Shown one piece after another: positions 27,209 to 38,014 of a stretch of DNA of 64,000 bases. Position 1 is the first letter of the stretch. Each line of letters begins with the position of its first letter. A program made the position numbers and the translations under genes. This DNA is from Hysterangium stoloniferum (lineage: Eukaryota; Basidiomycota; Agaricomycetes; Hysterangiales; Hysterangiaceae). Where the stretch lies: the NCBI GenBank assembly GCA_015178975.1, contig WHVD01000003.1:124001-188000 (forward strand). Direction: 5' to 3'. The notes under the pieces were generated by a model, which saw nothing but the letters and a program-made list of their open reading frames with translations, was not told the origin of the DNA and ran no database searches.

Positions 27209-27775
27209 TGTTAAGTGCCATGTCGGGAACTTATTGTGGAACTATCAGAAAGTGACTGGGAACTCAGAAACTTCCAAATAGGGTTAGGACGTTAGCTTCA
27301 GCTTATGTATGTGCTGCACCTCTATGCAAACACTTGGAAGTCCTTAATTTCAGAGATGGGATTTACACTGGAGGATATGGATATTCAGAGTTCTGAAGAG
27401 TTCCAAATATTGAGCATACAGAGAGAAGGAAGGAATAAGAAACTAAGTCAATATCAGATCTAATGTAAAGTACAAATTCATGGAAACTAATATAAGTTGT
27501 CTCATTATTGTACTACAAACTAAGATCACAATAAGACAGAAACAGTAGTATTCCAAAATGGGAATACAATAAGCAAACAAGTGAATACTTGTCAATCGAC
27601 AAGTTACCAAATGTGGAACAAGGATGAGATCTGGAAGTTCAGGAACTATGAATGTTCCATAGTCAGAAGTAGGGGATTGGATACTAAGGTGGGAAGTCAG
27701 ATCAGAGACTTGGGGTGGAGGTTGGATGTTTCAGATGATGTTGGATATTGAAGTATCTGGGAATGGGTCATAACA
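27209..27775 (-). repeat. Gypsy-2 5' LTR
   Basis: 567 bp, from TGTTAAGTGCC to GGGTCATAACA. It is the direct-repeat partner of 18588-19175. No convincing primer-binding site was seen next to it. Confidence 0.9.
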
Positions 27776-27963
27776 ACATTGTTGGCAGCCTTCCTCTTCA
27801 ATGCCAATGCCACCCTACAATCATCCATCTCCTTTTGCTTCTTCTCAGCAGCCCCCCATTCCTCATGAAGTTATTTCCACTCCTTGGCTGCCCATAGCTG
27901 GTGACAAAGAGCCTTGATGTCATCCTCTTCACTGAGACTGGGTAGAAAGAGAGGAGCAGACAT
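27776..27963 (-). pseudogene. Cys-cluster/coiled-coil protein gene, 5' exon
   Basis: ATG at 27961-27963 opens MSAPLFLPSLSEEDDIKALC, with one in-frame TAA, then a Lys/Glu-rich helix ending KAANNV where Gypsy-2 was inserted. The rest is at 17944-18587. Upstream of its ATG, reading away, are a purine tract and an LTR start at 28152, so this exon seems itself to be the antisense ORF of another LTR element. Confidence 0.6.
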
Positions 27964-28137
27964 AAAACATGAAGACAAGAATGATTTTTTATTTTTTCGC
28001 AATTTTTGAATATTTATATTCTGCTAATGCCCATCTTGACTAAAAACTCATAGGCACAAAATATTCAAGTAAGGGAGTACATTAAAAATCAACATGATGT
28101 CATTTTTCTAGAAAGGTCTTGAAGGTCTCAACCTAAT

Positions 28138-28383
28138 GGGGGAATACTGTTAGGATCCCATTGTTTCAGACCCCTATGACTTGTTTCTCACTAGAAAACC
28201 CTCATTGTCTCATTATCGGAGCCCCCACCCATGTCATTGCCCCTCATGGCTCCCCTGATACTTGTTCATAATGAACTAGCAACCTGTTCCATCTCCACTC
28301 CATCTACTCCTCCATTTCCATATCCACATATTTGCCACCTAATATTGTTTCTTAGTACTATAGATTACTTTCCATTGCTCCTG
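28138..28383 (+). mobile_element. Polypurine tract and start of a family D LTR
   Basis: AATGGGGGAATAC is followed at once by TGTTAGGATCCCATTG, the layout of a polypurine tract next to a 3' LTR. The same terminal motif, reversed (GGATCCTAACA), ends two blocks near 37.24 and 37.89 kb. The LTR is interrupted at about 28384. Confidence 0.6.
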
Positions 28384-28884
28384 TTAAGTGCAGGGCTCAT
28401 GGGTGGGTCTCTGGGGGAAACCCACAGAAGGTCTGGGGATGGACTTAGCTTCAGCTTATGTGCTGTGCCTTCACAGATCACATTGTCCAATTTCAAACAG
28501 GAGTGGATAAGAAACCTGCAGGTTCTGAGAATATGCAAGGGGCAAAAGACAAGTAGAAACTAAGTTGATTTTCTGATCAGATTGTATGTACAAATAACTA
28601 CTTAGCTATATGTATGTATAGACTAGTAGGTTATTGTACTACTAATTCAGGTATACAAAAGGACATAACAAGAGTACAATAATACAATAAACCAGATGTC
28701 AAAACTAATAGGGAACAAGAGGTAAACTGAACCAGATGACAAATAGGCAAAGATAGATTGGGAACAAGGGGTTCCACAATATCTGAGTGGGGTCCAGGGA
28801 ATATAGTTGTTTCAACAGTGACATGGATAATCAGTTTTAAGACAACAAGAAAAGAAGAAAAGTGGGGGTTCTGGGAATGTAACA
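28384..28884 (-). mobile_element. LTR fragment with shared core (boundaries uncertain)
   Basis: It starts TGTTAAGTGCAGGG and carries GGACTTAGCTTCAGCTTATG and CATTGTCCAATTTCAAACAG, as in family A. The right end is set at TGTAACA (28884) without TSD support. Confidence 0.45.
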
Positions 28885-29773
28885 GAGGTATTGGGCCAGC
28901 AAGTATGACTATAGGTCAAAGAGGCTGAAAATACAATGGGGAAGCTAAAAAGAAAAGAAAAGGAGACATACATAGGATGACAAGGAGTAATGGTAATGTG
29001 TCCAAGGTATTGGTATTGAGAACCTGGGGAAGAAAGAGTTTTGATTGGTGCATTTAATGCATCAGTCTGATGACCTTTTGGGAGTCTGACACTATGGCTA
29101 TCAGATAACTAGAGGCAGTGTTTGGCAACATTGGGGACCCAAGGAGCTGGTTTGTTGAGTGCATGGTTGCTGGTTCCCTTGTAAGGCAGATGTCCCACTG
29201 TCTAGCCATAAGTCAGTGTGCTGAAAAAGAAATGCAAGGAAGGTTGAAACTGAAAACAGGGTGAGTATACACAGGTCTGGCCTTAAAATGTAAAAAAAAT
29301 GTAAAAAAATTCAATAGACTGTATATTGAAAGGTAGCCAACAAAATTGTGAGATTGTGTTGGGAAACCATTTCACAGTTGTTTCTAAAAGGGGTAGTCTC
29401 AGTATAGAGGTGCTGGAACAGTGGGTGTTCAGGGGGAGCTCTATATGCAGGGCACCAAGCTGAGAGAGTATCTAGGAGAACCTAAAAATGGGTGGCCAGT
29501 GGAGCCTCTGTGCCCTGGCTGAACTAAAGAGAAGGCAATTGAGTGTCAGAGGACTAGTGTTATAATCCTCACCCTTTTGGGCCCCCACAACTTGGTCTGA
29601 CCTTTATAACCTTTCCAGGACCCCAACATCAGTGCCTTGGACTATGGAGCCACCACCTCGGGACCCCAACACTTGGTTTATATTGTTATCCCCATCTTAC
29701 AGCCCCTGCAACCATACCCTTGTAACCCTCCAGCAACCTGATATCAGAGCCCCAAGGAAGTACAGGAAGGAGT
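28885..29773. other. Repeat-derived non-coding region
   Basis: No ORF or recognised domain. The segment 29560-29760, rich in GGACCCCAACA-like motifs, resembles the family D LTR body near 28160-28380 and is probably its displaced remainder. Confidence 0.35.
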
Positions 29774-29935
29774 TGTCATGAATCAAATATTCTTCAATAA
29801 AGTTGAATAATATTCTATTGATCAAATTCAAAAGCCTTGTTTGATGAAGTATATTTGCCCTGTCAATGAAGTAAGAAGCTATTACCAGTCGCAAGAGCTT
29901 ACAGAAGTGTTGTTGAAGAAGTTACGACAAGTTAG

Positions 29936-30236
29936 TGTCAGGGGACAACCTTAAGTTCCTCAAATTCACTTTTGACTTGTCAGAGTCTAGTCTCATAAGT
30001 CCAGGGTAAAGGTACCTTGTTTTTATCACATTTTCAAACTCCACTACACTTTAGTTAGTCACATGCTAGCCGAGGGTTCCTTAGACTTTTCTCTTCGGAT
30101 TCCCTCTGCTAGGTAAGTAGTACTGCAATTTGTATGTATATAACTAGATAGATATAAACTAACTTCGGATTCCCTCTGCTAGTGCCCCAACTCTGTCTTA
30201 GTGCGAGTCAGTGCGGTCTAGAGAGTCGCCCTTACA
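29936..30236 (+). repeat. Gypsy-1 5' LTR
   Basis: 301 bp and the same length as the 3' LTR. It contains the short internal repeat TTCGGATTCCCTCTGCTAG twice (about 30096 and 30164). Confidence 0.95.
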
Positions 30237-30418
30237 GAAGAAAAGTCTCACCTCAAGTGACCGGAACTACCGCCGCTATTCTTTGAACTACACTTAACAT
30301 CACGAGTTGAGATACCTCCTCAGATCAAAACGAAAAATCGAGTTTGCGTATTTCAAGTTTCACGTATTTCAAGTTTTGCGTATTCGAGTTTGCGTGCGGC
30401 CCCCTCACTTTGACTATC

Positions 30419-31601
30419 ATGTCGGCTTCTATGACCGATCCGCATCAGGTGTTAGAACAACACAGTAATGATATTCGAGAGCTCCAAGCTTCCCAGAAAC
30501 AAAATACGGATTTGCTGCAGCAGATCCTTCAGCAACTCACCCTGCAATCACAACCACCGTTGACTCCTCCACAAGTGCCAACGCTACTTACGTCGACTCC
30601 TCCCATCGTTTCGAAAAACTCAGGTTCAAAAAATTCCACTTCCAAATGCATATGATGGCGATCGATCCAGTGGTCAAACTTTCTACAATTCGTGCCTATT
30701 GTACATCAGTATGAATGAAACAAAATTTCAGACGGATGAGACCAAGGTACAGTGGGTGGTTTCGTTTATGAAGACCGGGCGAGCCGCCCTTTTTGCAAAT
30801 CGGCTCATGAAATCGTGGAGTCGAGGAGATTCGGTGTATTCATGGGAAATGTTTGCGTGGACTTTCGAACGCGAGTTTTTCCTGGCTGACGAGGCAGCGA
30901 TGGCGCGTATCAAGTTGGAAGGGATGACTTACCATCAAGGCCGCCGAATGGTCAACGAGTACATGGACGAGTTTCGAGAACTCATTGACCTCGCAGGTTA
31001 CAAGGATCTGCTGGCCGTCGTCATGAAATATCGACACAGCCTGTTTCCAAGCATCCAAACTCAGGTCGCAACGATGGAAAATCGCCCTAAGGACGACGAC
31101 GAACAGGGCTGGTACGATGCCGCCTCTCATTTCGACCGAAATCAAAATGCAAACGAGATTTTTCGTTCGGCAGGCGCTACAACACGACCGATCGTGCTGA
31201 AGCCCCCGATGATTTCACGTGTCGTTCCCCCACATCTCCCACATCTTCCACATTCTACACCGACACTACCTTCATCTAAACCGGTTGACGCGATGGATGT
31301 CGATGCAACCAAAGGCCGTGGCCTCCCTTCAACCCTCTGTTTCGAATGTCGCCAGCCAGGTCATTTTTTAGCCGAGATTGCCCTCGGAAGCTACAAAGGA
31401 TCCGCTCGTTACTTACCAGCCTCGATGACAAAGGACAGGACATGGCCATGGACATCCTCCTTGCTGAAGCTGATATTCGAACTGCTTGTAGCAGAGTGGC
31501 AGAATCTGATGATTCCCCTCGGGAGGCTGATCTGCAGTCAGTTCCGGGTTTTCCCAACCGCAGCGAGTGAAGGGTATGCCCTTGCTGCCACTTTCAAATA
31601 G
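30419..31601 (+). pseudogene. Gypsy-1 gag, frameshifted
   Basis: MSASMTDPHQVLEQHSNDIR opens a gag N-terminus with a Gln-rich helix. After a frameshift near 30650 the capsid-like part continues from about 30690 (VQWVVSFMKTGRAALF, WEMFAWTFEREFF, MVNEYMDEFREL). The zinc knuckle near 31338 reads CFECRQPGHFLAE followed by Ile where the last Cys is expected, so it is damaged or a frameshift lies there. Confidence 0.8.
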
Positions 31602-34600
31602 ATTCAGTGTTCTTTCAGTTGATGATGTATGTCCAGTTAATACATCTGGAGTTAAATCTCTACTGAGTGAGGACACTGAGAATCAAGTCATACCTGACCC
31701 ACCCAAATCCTCTTCAGTCCACTCACACCGTCGGAGACCTGTTTGGGAGCGTCGTCTTCCCAAATCTTTCATTATTGCCTCAACTGCAACTGCCAAATCA
31801 TTGCACCTAAAAGTTGAGCTCCAAACAACTGATACTGGCCTCCTCCGATCAACTCGTGCATTGGTTGATTGTGGTGCCACTGGTCTATTCATTGATCAAG
31901 ACTATGTGCATGAAAATGGGATTGCTACACGATCACTCATTTACCCGATCCGTGTATACAATGTTGATGGAACACCCAATGAAGCAGGTTCAATCACTGA
32001 GGTTGTTGAATTGGTCCTCCGCTACAAGGATCACTCAGAGAAGGCATTGTTTGCAGTCACCAAGCTTGGAAAGGAATCCCTTCTGCTTGGATATACCTGG
32101 CTAAGGGATCACAACCCTGAGATCAATTGGCAGACACAAGAAGTCAAGATGACCCGTTGCACCCCACATTGCAGGGAATGTAAAATCTCAACCCTTCGGG
32201 CATGTGAAGAGATCAGATGTTTACAAGCTTGCAGAGATGCCCCAGCCCCAGTCTTCACATCTGAGGAAATGGAAAAGCCAATTCCTGACTTGCTACCTGA
32301 TCCATCTGAGGAGGGTGAAGACCAAACTGATGACTCAATGGAAGATGGAGATCGATTATTTGTCACAGTGTTGCACCCAGAACTGACTCCAAGTCTGATT
32401 CGAGCATCTGCTACAGTATCTCAGCGATTAGCAGAGGCTAGTGCAAGGTTCAACACACCAAGTCCAAAAGGTTTTCGAAATATTGTCCCTGAGTACCTCC
32501 ACTCCTTTGAAGACGTGTTCTCCAAGGAGTCATTTGATTCACTACCTGATCGAAAACCTTGGGACCATGCAATTGAACTAATTCCTGATGCAAAGTCAAC
32601 CAACTGCAAGGTCTACCCCATGTCCCTCAATGAGCAAACAGAGCTAGATATCTTTCTTGCTGAAAACCTTACAACTGGTCGGATACGCCCTTCCAAGTCA
32701 CCCATGGCATCTCCTGTTTTCTTTATCAAGAAGAAGGATGGCTCCCTTCGACTTGTACAAGACTATCGCACACTGAATGCCCAAACCATAAAAAATCGAT
32801 ATCCACTCCCACTCATTTCAGAGCTGGTAAATCGATTAAAAGGAGCATGGTATTTCACAAAGCTTGATGTTAGATGGGGCTACAACAATGTTCGCATTAA
32901 GGATGGAGATGAGTGGAAGGCTGCTTTCCAAACAAATAGAGGGCTGTTTGAACCCTTGGTCATGTTTTTCGGTCTCACTAATAGTCCAGCAACCTTTCAG
33001 ACTATGATGAACAACATCTTCCGGGATTTGATTGCTGAGGGAGTTGTCTGTGTCTACCTGGATGACATCCTCATCTTTACCAAGACACTTGAGGAACATT
33101 GGCGTGTCCTGTTACTGGTTCTTGAGTGTCTTCGTGAGTATAAGCTCTACCTCAAACCAGAGAAATGTGAGTTTGAAAAGACAAAGGTCGAATACCTTGG
33201 CCTAGTCATCTCTGAAAACCAAGCAGAGATGGACCCAATTAAGGTGTCAGGTGTGCGTGATTGGCCCACTCCTACCAGTCGGAAGGAGGTACAAGCCTTC
33301 CTTGGATTTACCAACTTCTACAGGCGATTCATAGCAGATTTCTCCCACCATGCGCGACCACTGTTTGACCTCACAAAAAAGGAAACAACTTGGAGGTGGA
33401 CTGTGGCTGAGGACAATGCTTTCCTTCTCCTCAAGGATCTGGTTACAAATGCACCAATCCTGACAATGCCTGATGATTCAAAACCTTTTCGAGTTGAAGC
33501 TGACTCATCAGACTATACCACTGGAGCAGTCCTCTCACAACAGCTGGATGATGGAAAGTGGCATCCTGTTGCCTTCTACTCAAAAAGCCTGTCAGCTGTT
33601 GAACGCAATTATGAGATCCATGACAAAGAAATGCTTGCAGTGATTCGTGCCTTTGATGAATGGAGACATTTCCTAGAGGGTGCACGACACTCAGTTGAGG
33701 TATGGACTGACTACAAAAACCTTGAGTACTTCATGTCTTCAAAAAAGCTAAATTGAAGACAGGCTAGATGGTTGTTACGACCGGACAAATCCCGCCGGAC
33801 TCCGGGCACTAACTCGTACGCCCCCACACGCTACAAGCACCAATCGTCTGTTTATAGGACTTCCCGCCCGGACTCCGTTACGTCAAGACTCGTTACGTTC
33901 GACCTCATTAAGACACATATCAGTCACCGGACTTCCCCCGGACCCCGTCTCTGTCTATGTCCGTCTTCGTCCCACGCATCAGTCACCGGAACCCGCTTAG
34001 AATCCCGTCACCACTCTAATCGAGCCCCGTTCCCGTTTTAGTCAAATGACCTGTCACGATTTAGGACTCCACTCCCACTCCGTTTCCCGTTATGGGTTAT
34101 GCTTTGTCACGATTCGGACTCCGCTCCGTTCCGTCCCGTTCCTAACACCAATTTGGTGTTTACTATTCCCGTTTTATGTTTTGCTCGTTTCGTCTCATTA
34201 TTACTGGATTCGGTATGTCATGCATTCCACGGTCTATATAAACTGGCAGATGTTGTACATACAATCCAGTCAGAAAATTAGCTTAGATTCCCCCCAGTAA
34301 TCTAATACATTTTCCTCTCTAAACCCTACTCTTATCAGACCGCTCGCACTAGTGGGAGCCCACGGGCTCCGGCGCATCTATCTCTCTCGACTATCTCGAT
34401 TCACGACTCACGACTCACAACCTATGACTCACAACCCACGAACCCCCGCCCGGACTCCCCGGGATTCCCGTCCGCCTGTCTGAAATTGGACAATACGATC
34501 TAGCGAGGGCGCAGCCTATAAGCTGAAGCCAAGTCCTACCGGATATCCCGCGGGTTTCTCCGGAAACCCGGCCTGAGTGTGTATCCTAACAATGGTCCCT

Positions 34601-36410
34601 GTTCCTGGCACGTTTCGATTTCCAACTGCACCACTGGCCAGGATGCTCTATGGGCAAAACTGATGCGCTCTCTCGTCGGCCTGACCATGGTTCTGGTGAA
34701 GGTGACAACTCGGATATCACCCTACTTAAACCAGAGTTTTTTGCAATTCGAGCTATGGAGGGTGTGTCAATACATGGGCCAGAACGTGAATTCCTCACTG
34801 CTATTCGCCAAGGAAATGAGAAGGGTGAGCAGGAGGAAGCAGTGATCAAGGCAGTGAAGGAACTCCGAAAATCTGGTGGCCGATCTATCAGATTAATAGA
34901 ATGGTCAGAAGAGGATGGACTGGTGTTGTATCGGGGTAAGATATATGTACCAACAGACCCAGAACTGAGGTGTAGGATTGTGGAACAGCACCATGACTCT
35001 CGGGTTGCTGGCCATGCAGGACGATGGAAAACCTTAGAGCTAGTGAGTCGCAATTTCTGGTGGCCAGGCATGTCACGATACATAGGGCAGTATGTCAAGA
35101 CATGTGACACATGTACGCACACCAAGTTCCAGCGTCAGATGCCAATTGGTGAATTACACCCAAACACCACACCAGAAGATCGATGGGATACAACCAGTGT
35201 TGACTTCATAGTGGATCTACCTGAATCCCAAGGGTATGATTCGGTCATGGTAATTGTAGATCTCATGACAAAGCGTGGTCACTTCCTCCCCACACATAAG
35301 ACCGTTGACTCTATTGGTGCAGCTCGGATCTTTTTCAAGGATGTATGGAAGCATCATGAACTTCCACAGTGAGTTATCTCAGATCGTGGATCACAGTTTG
35401 CAAGCCATTTCACTCGGGAACTATACCGACTCCTTGGGATTCAACCAGCCTATTCCACAGCATACCACCCTCAGACTGATGGGCAGACTGAACGAGTCAA
35501 CCAAGAGCTTGAGACATATCTGAGGATATTTGTAAATCAGCGCCAATCAGACTGGGTTGACCTTCTCCCACTTGCAGAATTCCAGTACAACAACCATATC
35601 CATGCATCTACACAACAGACACCATTCATGCTAGACTGTGGACGTCATCCACGAATGGGCTTTGAACCAGACCTTTGGTCCAACAAGGTGGAATCAGCAA
35701 ATGATTTTCGAGATCGGATGGCTGACACTCTTGAAGAGGCAAAAGCAGCACTGGCTAAAGCAAAGGATGAGATGACAAAATACTACAATCGTCGGAGAAC
35801 CCCAGCACCAAGCTTCAAGACAGGAGACCAAGTTTTCCTGGATGCCAGCGATATTCAAATGGCCCAACCATCAAAGAAACTGTCACACCTTCGACTAGGG
35901 CCATTCAAGGTACTTGAACAGGTCTCACCAATTGCCTATAGGTTGGAACTGCCCAAGTCAATGAATAGACTCCACCCAGTCTTTAATGTGGTGAAACTGA
36001 CACCAAAATTTGAGGATCCAATCATTGGCCGCCATTCTAAGCCACCACCAGATCCAATAGTAGTGGAAGGAGAGGTGGAGTATGAGGTTGAGAAGGTGTT
36101 GGATAGTAGATGGAGGTATGGGCAGATTGAATACCTCATAAAATGGCAAGGTTTTGGTGTGGAACATAATAGTTGGGAACCAGGACATAGGGTATTTGCC
36201 CCTGCCTTGACAGCGGATTTCCACACACAACATCCAGAGGCAGTAACAATTCAAGGCCCTATTCAAGGATCAAGGCAACCTCAGAACACCATAGCACGAG
36301 TAAACCAGATTCCAGGGTTTCGAGAGGTTAAGCCTGGACTTTATTGGCAGCGACAGTATGTCGGGACGCCATACCTTAAAAGGGGGGGTGATGTCAGGGG
36401 ACAACCTTAA
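31567..36410 (+). pseudogene. Gypsy-1 pol polyprotein with chromodomain, interrupted
   Basis: Domains in order are protease (LVDCGATGLFIDQDY, Cys in place of the usual Ser or Thr of D[ST]G), RT (LRLVQDYRTLNAQT, GLTNSPATFQTM, VYLDDILIFT), RNase H (VEADSSDYTTGAVLSQQ, YEIHDKEMLAV), integrase (CDTCTHTKFQRQ zinc motif, VDFIVDLPES, DRGSQFASHF, YHPQTDGQTERVNQELE) and a chromodomain (VEKVLDSRW, IEYLIKWQGFGVEHNSWEP). Lesions are TGA at 33754-33756, a family A LTR at 33773-34591, and TGA at 35370-35372. The frame is otherwise continuous after the LTR is removed, so the decay is recent. Chromodomains of chromoviruses are thought to steer integration to heterochromatin. Confidence 0.93.
33773..34591 (+). 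mobile_element. Solo LTR, family A, copy 3 (TSD ATGGT)
   Basis: 819 bp, from TGTTACGACCGGAC to GTGTATCCTAACA. ATGGT is duplicated at 33768-33772 and 34592-34596, inside Gypsy-1 pol. TCTATATAAACTGG near 34232 is a good TATA box and sets the plus orientation. It is the CpG-richest and probably youngest copy. Confidence 0.95.
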
Positions 36411-36692
36411 GTTCCTCAAATTCACTTTTGACTTGTCAGAGTCTAGTCTCATAAGTCCAGGGTAAAGGTACCTTGTTTTTATCACATTTTCAAACTCCAC
36501 TACACTTTAGTTAGTCACACGCTAGCCGAGGGTTCCTTAGACTTTTCTCTTCAGATTCCCTCTGCTAGGTAAGTAGTACTGCAATTTGTATGTATATAAC
36601 TAGATAGATATAAACTAACTTCGGATTCCCTCTGCTAGTGCCCCAACTCTGTCTTAGTGCGAGTCAGTGTGGTCTAGAGAGTCGCCCTTACA
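36392..36692 (+). repeat. Gypsy-1 3' LTR
   Basis: 301 bp, preceded by the purine tract. It differs from the 5' LTR at three sites. The pol reading frame runs a few codons into it (stop at 36410). Confidence 0.95.
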
Positions 36693-36997
36693 GTTAGATT
36701 TTGATTATTAATATGACACTAATTTTACAGATATTTTGACTGACTTTCCTTGCTCCTTTCATGGCCCTTTTATGCTTTTCTTTGTATTGCTATGACTATA
36801 TTATAATCTAATAATGAAATCATTTGTGACGTCAAAATGAGACATGTTGAAAGAGATCCGATGTTGTTGAATGATGTTCAGGTTTATCAAGTTGAATTCA
36901 ATGAGTCAAAGAGTTGTCAAATATTACCTTTGAATGTTTGTGACAATGTTTGTGACAATGTTGTGACTTGTGACAGTTGTGACAGGAGTAGGGATAA

Positions 36998-37891
36998 GCT
37001 AAAACTAAATACAATGTAACAAAGGTATTTTAAAGGGTATGAGGTGGCAAATACATAAGGCTTATACATACATATGTAGAGTGGTGATGGGAGAGTGTAT
37101 GGGATGACAAAAAGGGAAAACTATAGTGAACTGAGTGTTGGGGTGCCGTGGGTGGTGACACTGCGGTCAAGGATACTGAAGGCAGGATGCCATTGGGTGA
37201 TGAGGGTAAAACAAGCTTGTGGTGGGCCAAATGACTGGGATCCTAACAGAAATGTACTTAACTAGGAGGTCCAGTTCTACAGGACAAGTGGAGCTTGGTA
37301 TCAACTTATGTGTTTTGCCCTTACACAAACTGTTGAGGTGCTCTGGAATTTTGAAACAAGCAAACAGCATGCAACAGACCAAAAGTCTACACTTAGATTA
37401 ATCAGGTGGGAGACAGAATGCCCAGAGCTGGAGAGTCAGGGCTAGCAAATGACATCTTGAAGATGATTAATAAAAGAGTAAGGGAACTTGAGTTGATATT
37501 TGAACTAAAGAACTATAACATACAAGATGAGAGTTATATACTAAAATGAGACAGGTAATTGGGAGGCCTATCATGGAGGTAAGGAGACAAACAGATCAAA
37601 GGAAGCAAGTGACAAGATGGAGGGATGATAGGAACTAAATACAAAGTAATAGTAAAATACTAAAAGGGTTTGAGGTGGCAAATGGTGTGTACATGTAGAG
37701 TGGATGATGGGAAAGCATCAGGATGGGAGTGGAACAGAATGATTAAAAGGATAACCTATAGTAAACCAAGTGTTGGGGTACCAGGGGTGGTGGTGACATA
37801 CATAGTCAGGGGTACTGATATTGGGATGCCAAAGGTTTGTCAGAGTGAAAACAAGCTACGGAGGCCTGAAAAGTGAGGATCCTAACAAGAA
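36998..37891 (-). mobile_element. Family D LTR pieces in tandem
   Basis: Two collinear blocks, 36998-37245 and about 37636-37891, share TGAGGTGGCAAAT, ATGTAGAGTGG, GTGTTGGGGT and the terminus GGATCCTAACA. Between them is the LTR part with the core GCTTGGTATCAACTTATG. This fits a minus-strand LTR joined to a partial second copy. No TSD was found. Confidence 0.5.
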
Positions 37892-37943
37892 CAGGTGCTT
37901 GAGGTCACATCCTTGAGTACAGTGTAAGACTGAACCTACCCAA

Positions 37944-38014
37944 GGTCAGGTGGTGTAGTGGTTAACACTCTTGCTATATGCAAAAGACCCTGGGTTCAAT
38001 TCCCAGTCTGGTCA
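37944..38014 (+). tRNA. tRNA-like sequence (pseudo-tRNA or SINE head)
   Basis: GGTCAGG pairs with TCTGGTC as an acceptor stem containing G-U pairs. The D stem is GTGT/ACAC, and the T arm is CTGGG-TTCAATT-CCCAG. The A box (TGGTGTAGTGG) and B box (GGTTCAATTCC) are good. The anticodon stem (TCTTG/CAAAA) has a mismatch and position 26 is missing; the loop CTATATG would give anticodon ATA. It is followed by TTCATT rather than a T-run terminator. It is more likely a decayed tRNA or tRNA-derived SINE than a working gene. Confidence 0.55.

Larger units (their letters stand above)
18588..27775 (-). mobile_element. Ty3/gypsy chromovirus-type LTR retrotransposon (Gypsy-2), degenerate
   Basis: Two LTRs in direct orientation flank a minus-strand gag-pol. 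ACATT is duplicated at 18583-18587 and 27776-27780, proving a single insertion. Reading right to left: 5' LTR, gag with a zinc knuckle, protease region, RT, RNase H, integrase, chromodomain, an antisense ORF, polypurine tract, 3' LTR. Three LTRs of other families are nested in it (20968, 23816 and 25823). Many stops and frameshifts make it inactive. The two LTRs differ mostly by transitions, so it is older than Gypsy-1. Confidence 0.92.
29936..36692 (+). mobile_element. Ty3/gypsy chromovirus (Gypsy-1), nearly complete
   Basis: 301-bp LTRs at both ends start TGTCAGGGGACAACC and end GTCGCCCTTACA. GTTAG is duplicated at 29931-29935 and 36693-36697. The internal order is gag, protease, RT, RNase H, integrase, chromodomain, then the purine tract AAAAGGGGGGG just before the 3' LTR. 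The coding part has a few lesions and one nested LTR. The two LTRs differ at three positions, so the insertion is recent. No clear primer-binding site was recognised after 30236. Confidence 0.96.
29774..36984 (-). mobile_element. Solo LTR, family B, copy 2 (TSD GGAGT), hosting Gypsy-1
   Basis: The outer ends TGTCATGAATC and GTTGTGACA are flanked by GGAGT at 29769-29773 and 36985-36989. Removing 29936-36692 plus one TSD copy leaves a sequence collinear with the 431-bp copy at 16365. Confidence 0.9.

Noticed and set aside
37944-38014. Functional tRNA gene
   Set aside because: The anticodon stem is mismatched, position 26 is missing and no poly-T terminator follows. It is kept only as a tRNA-like feature.
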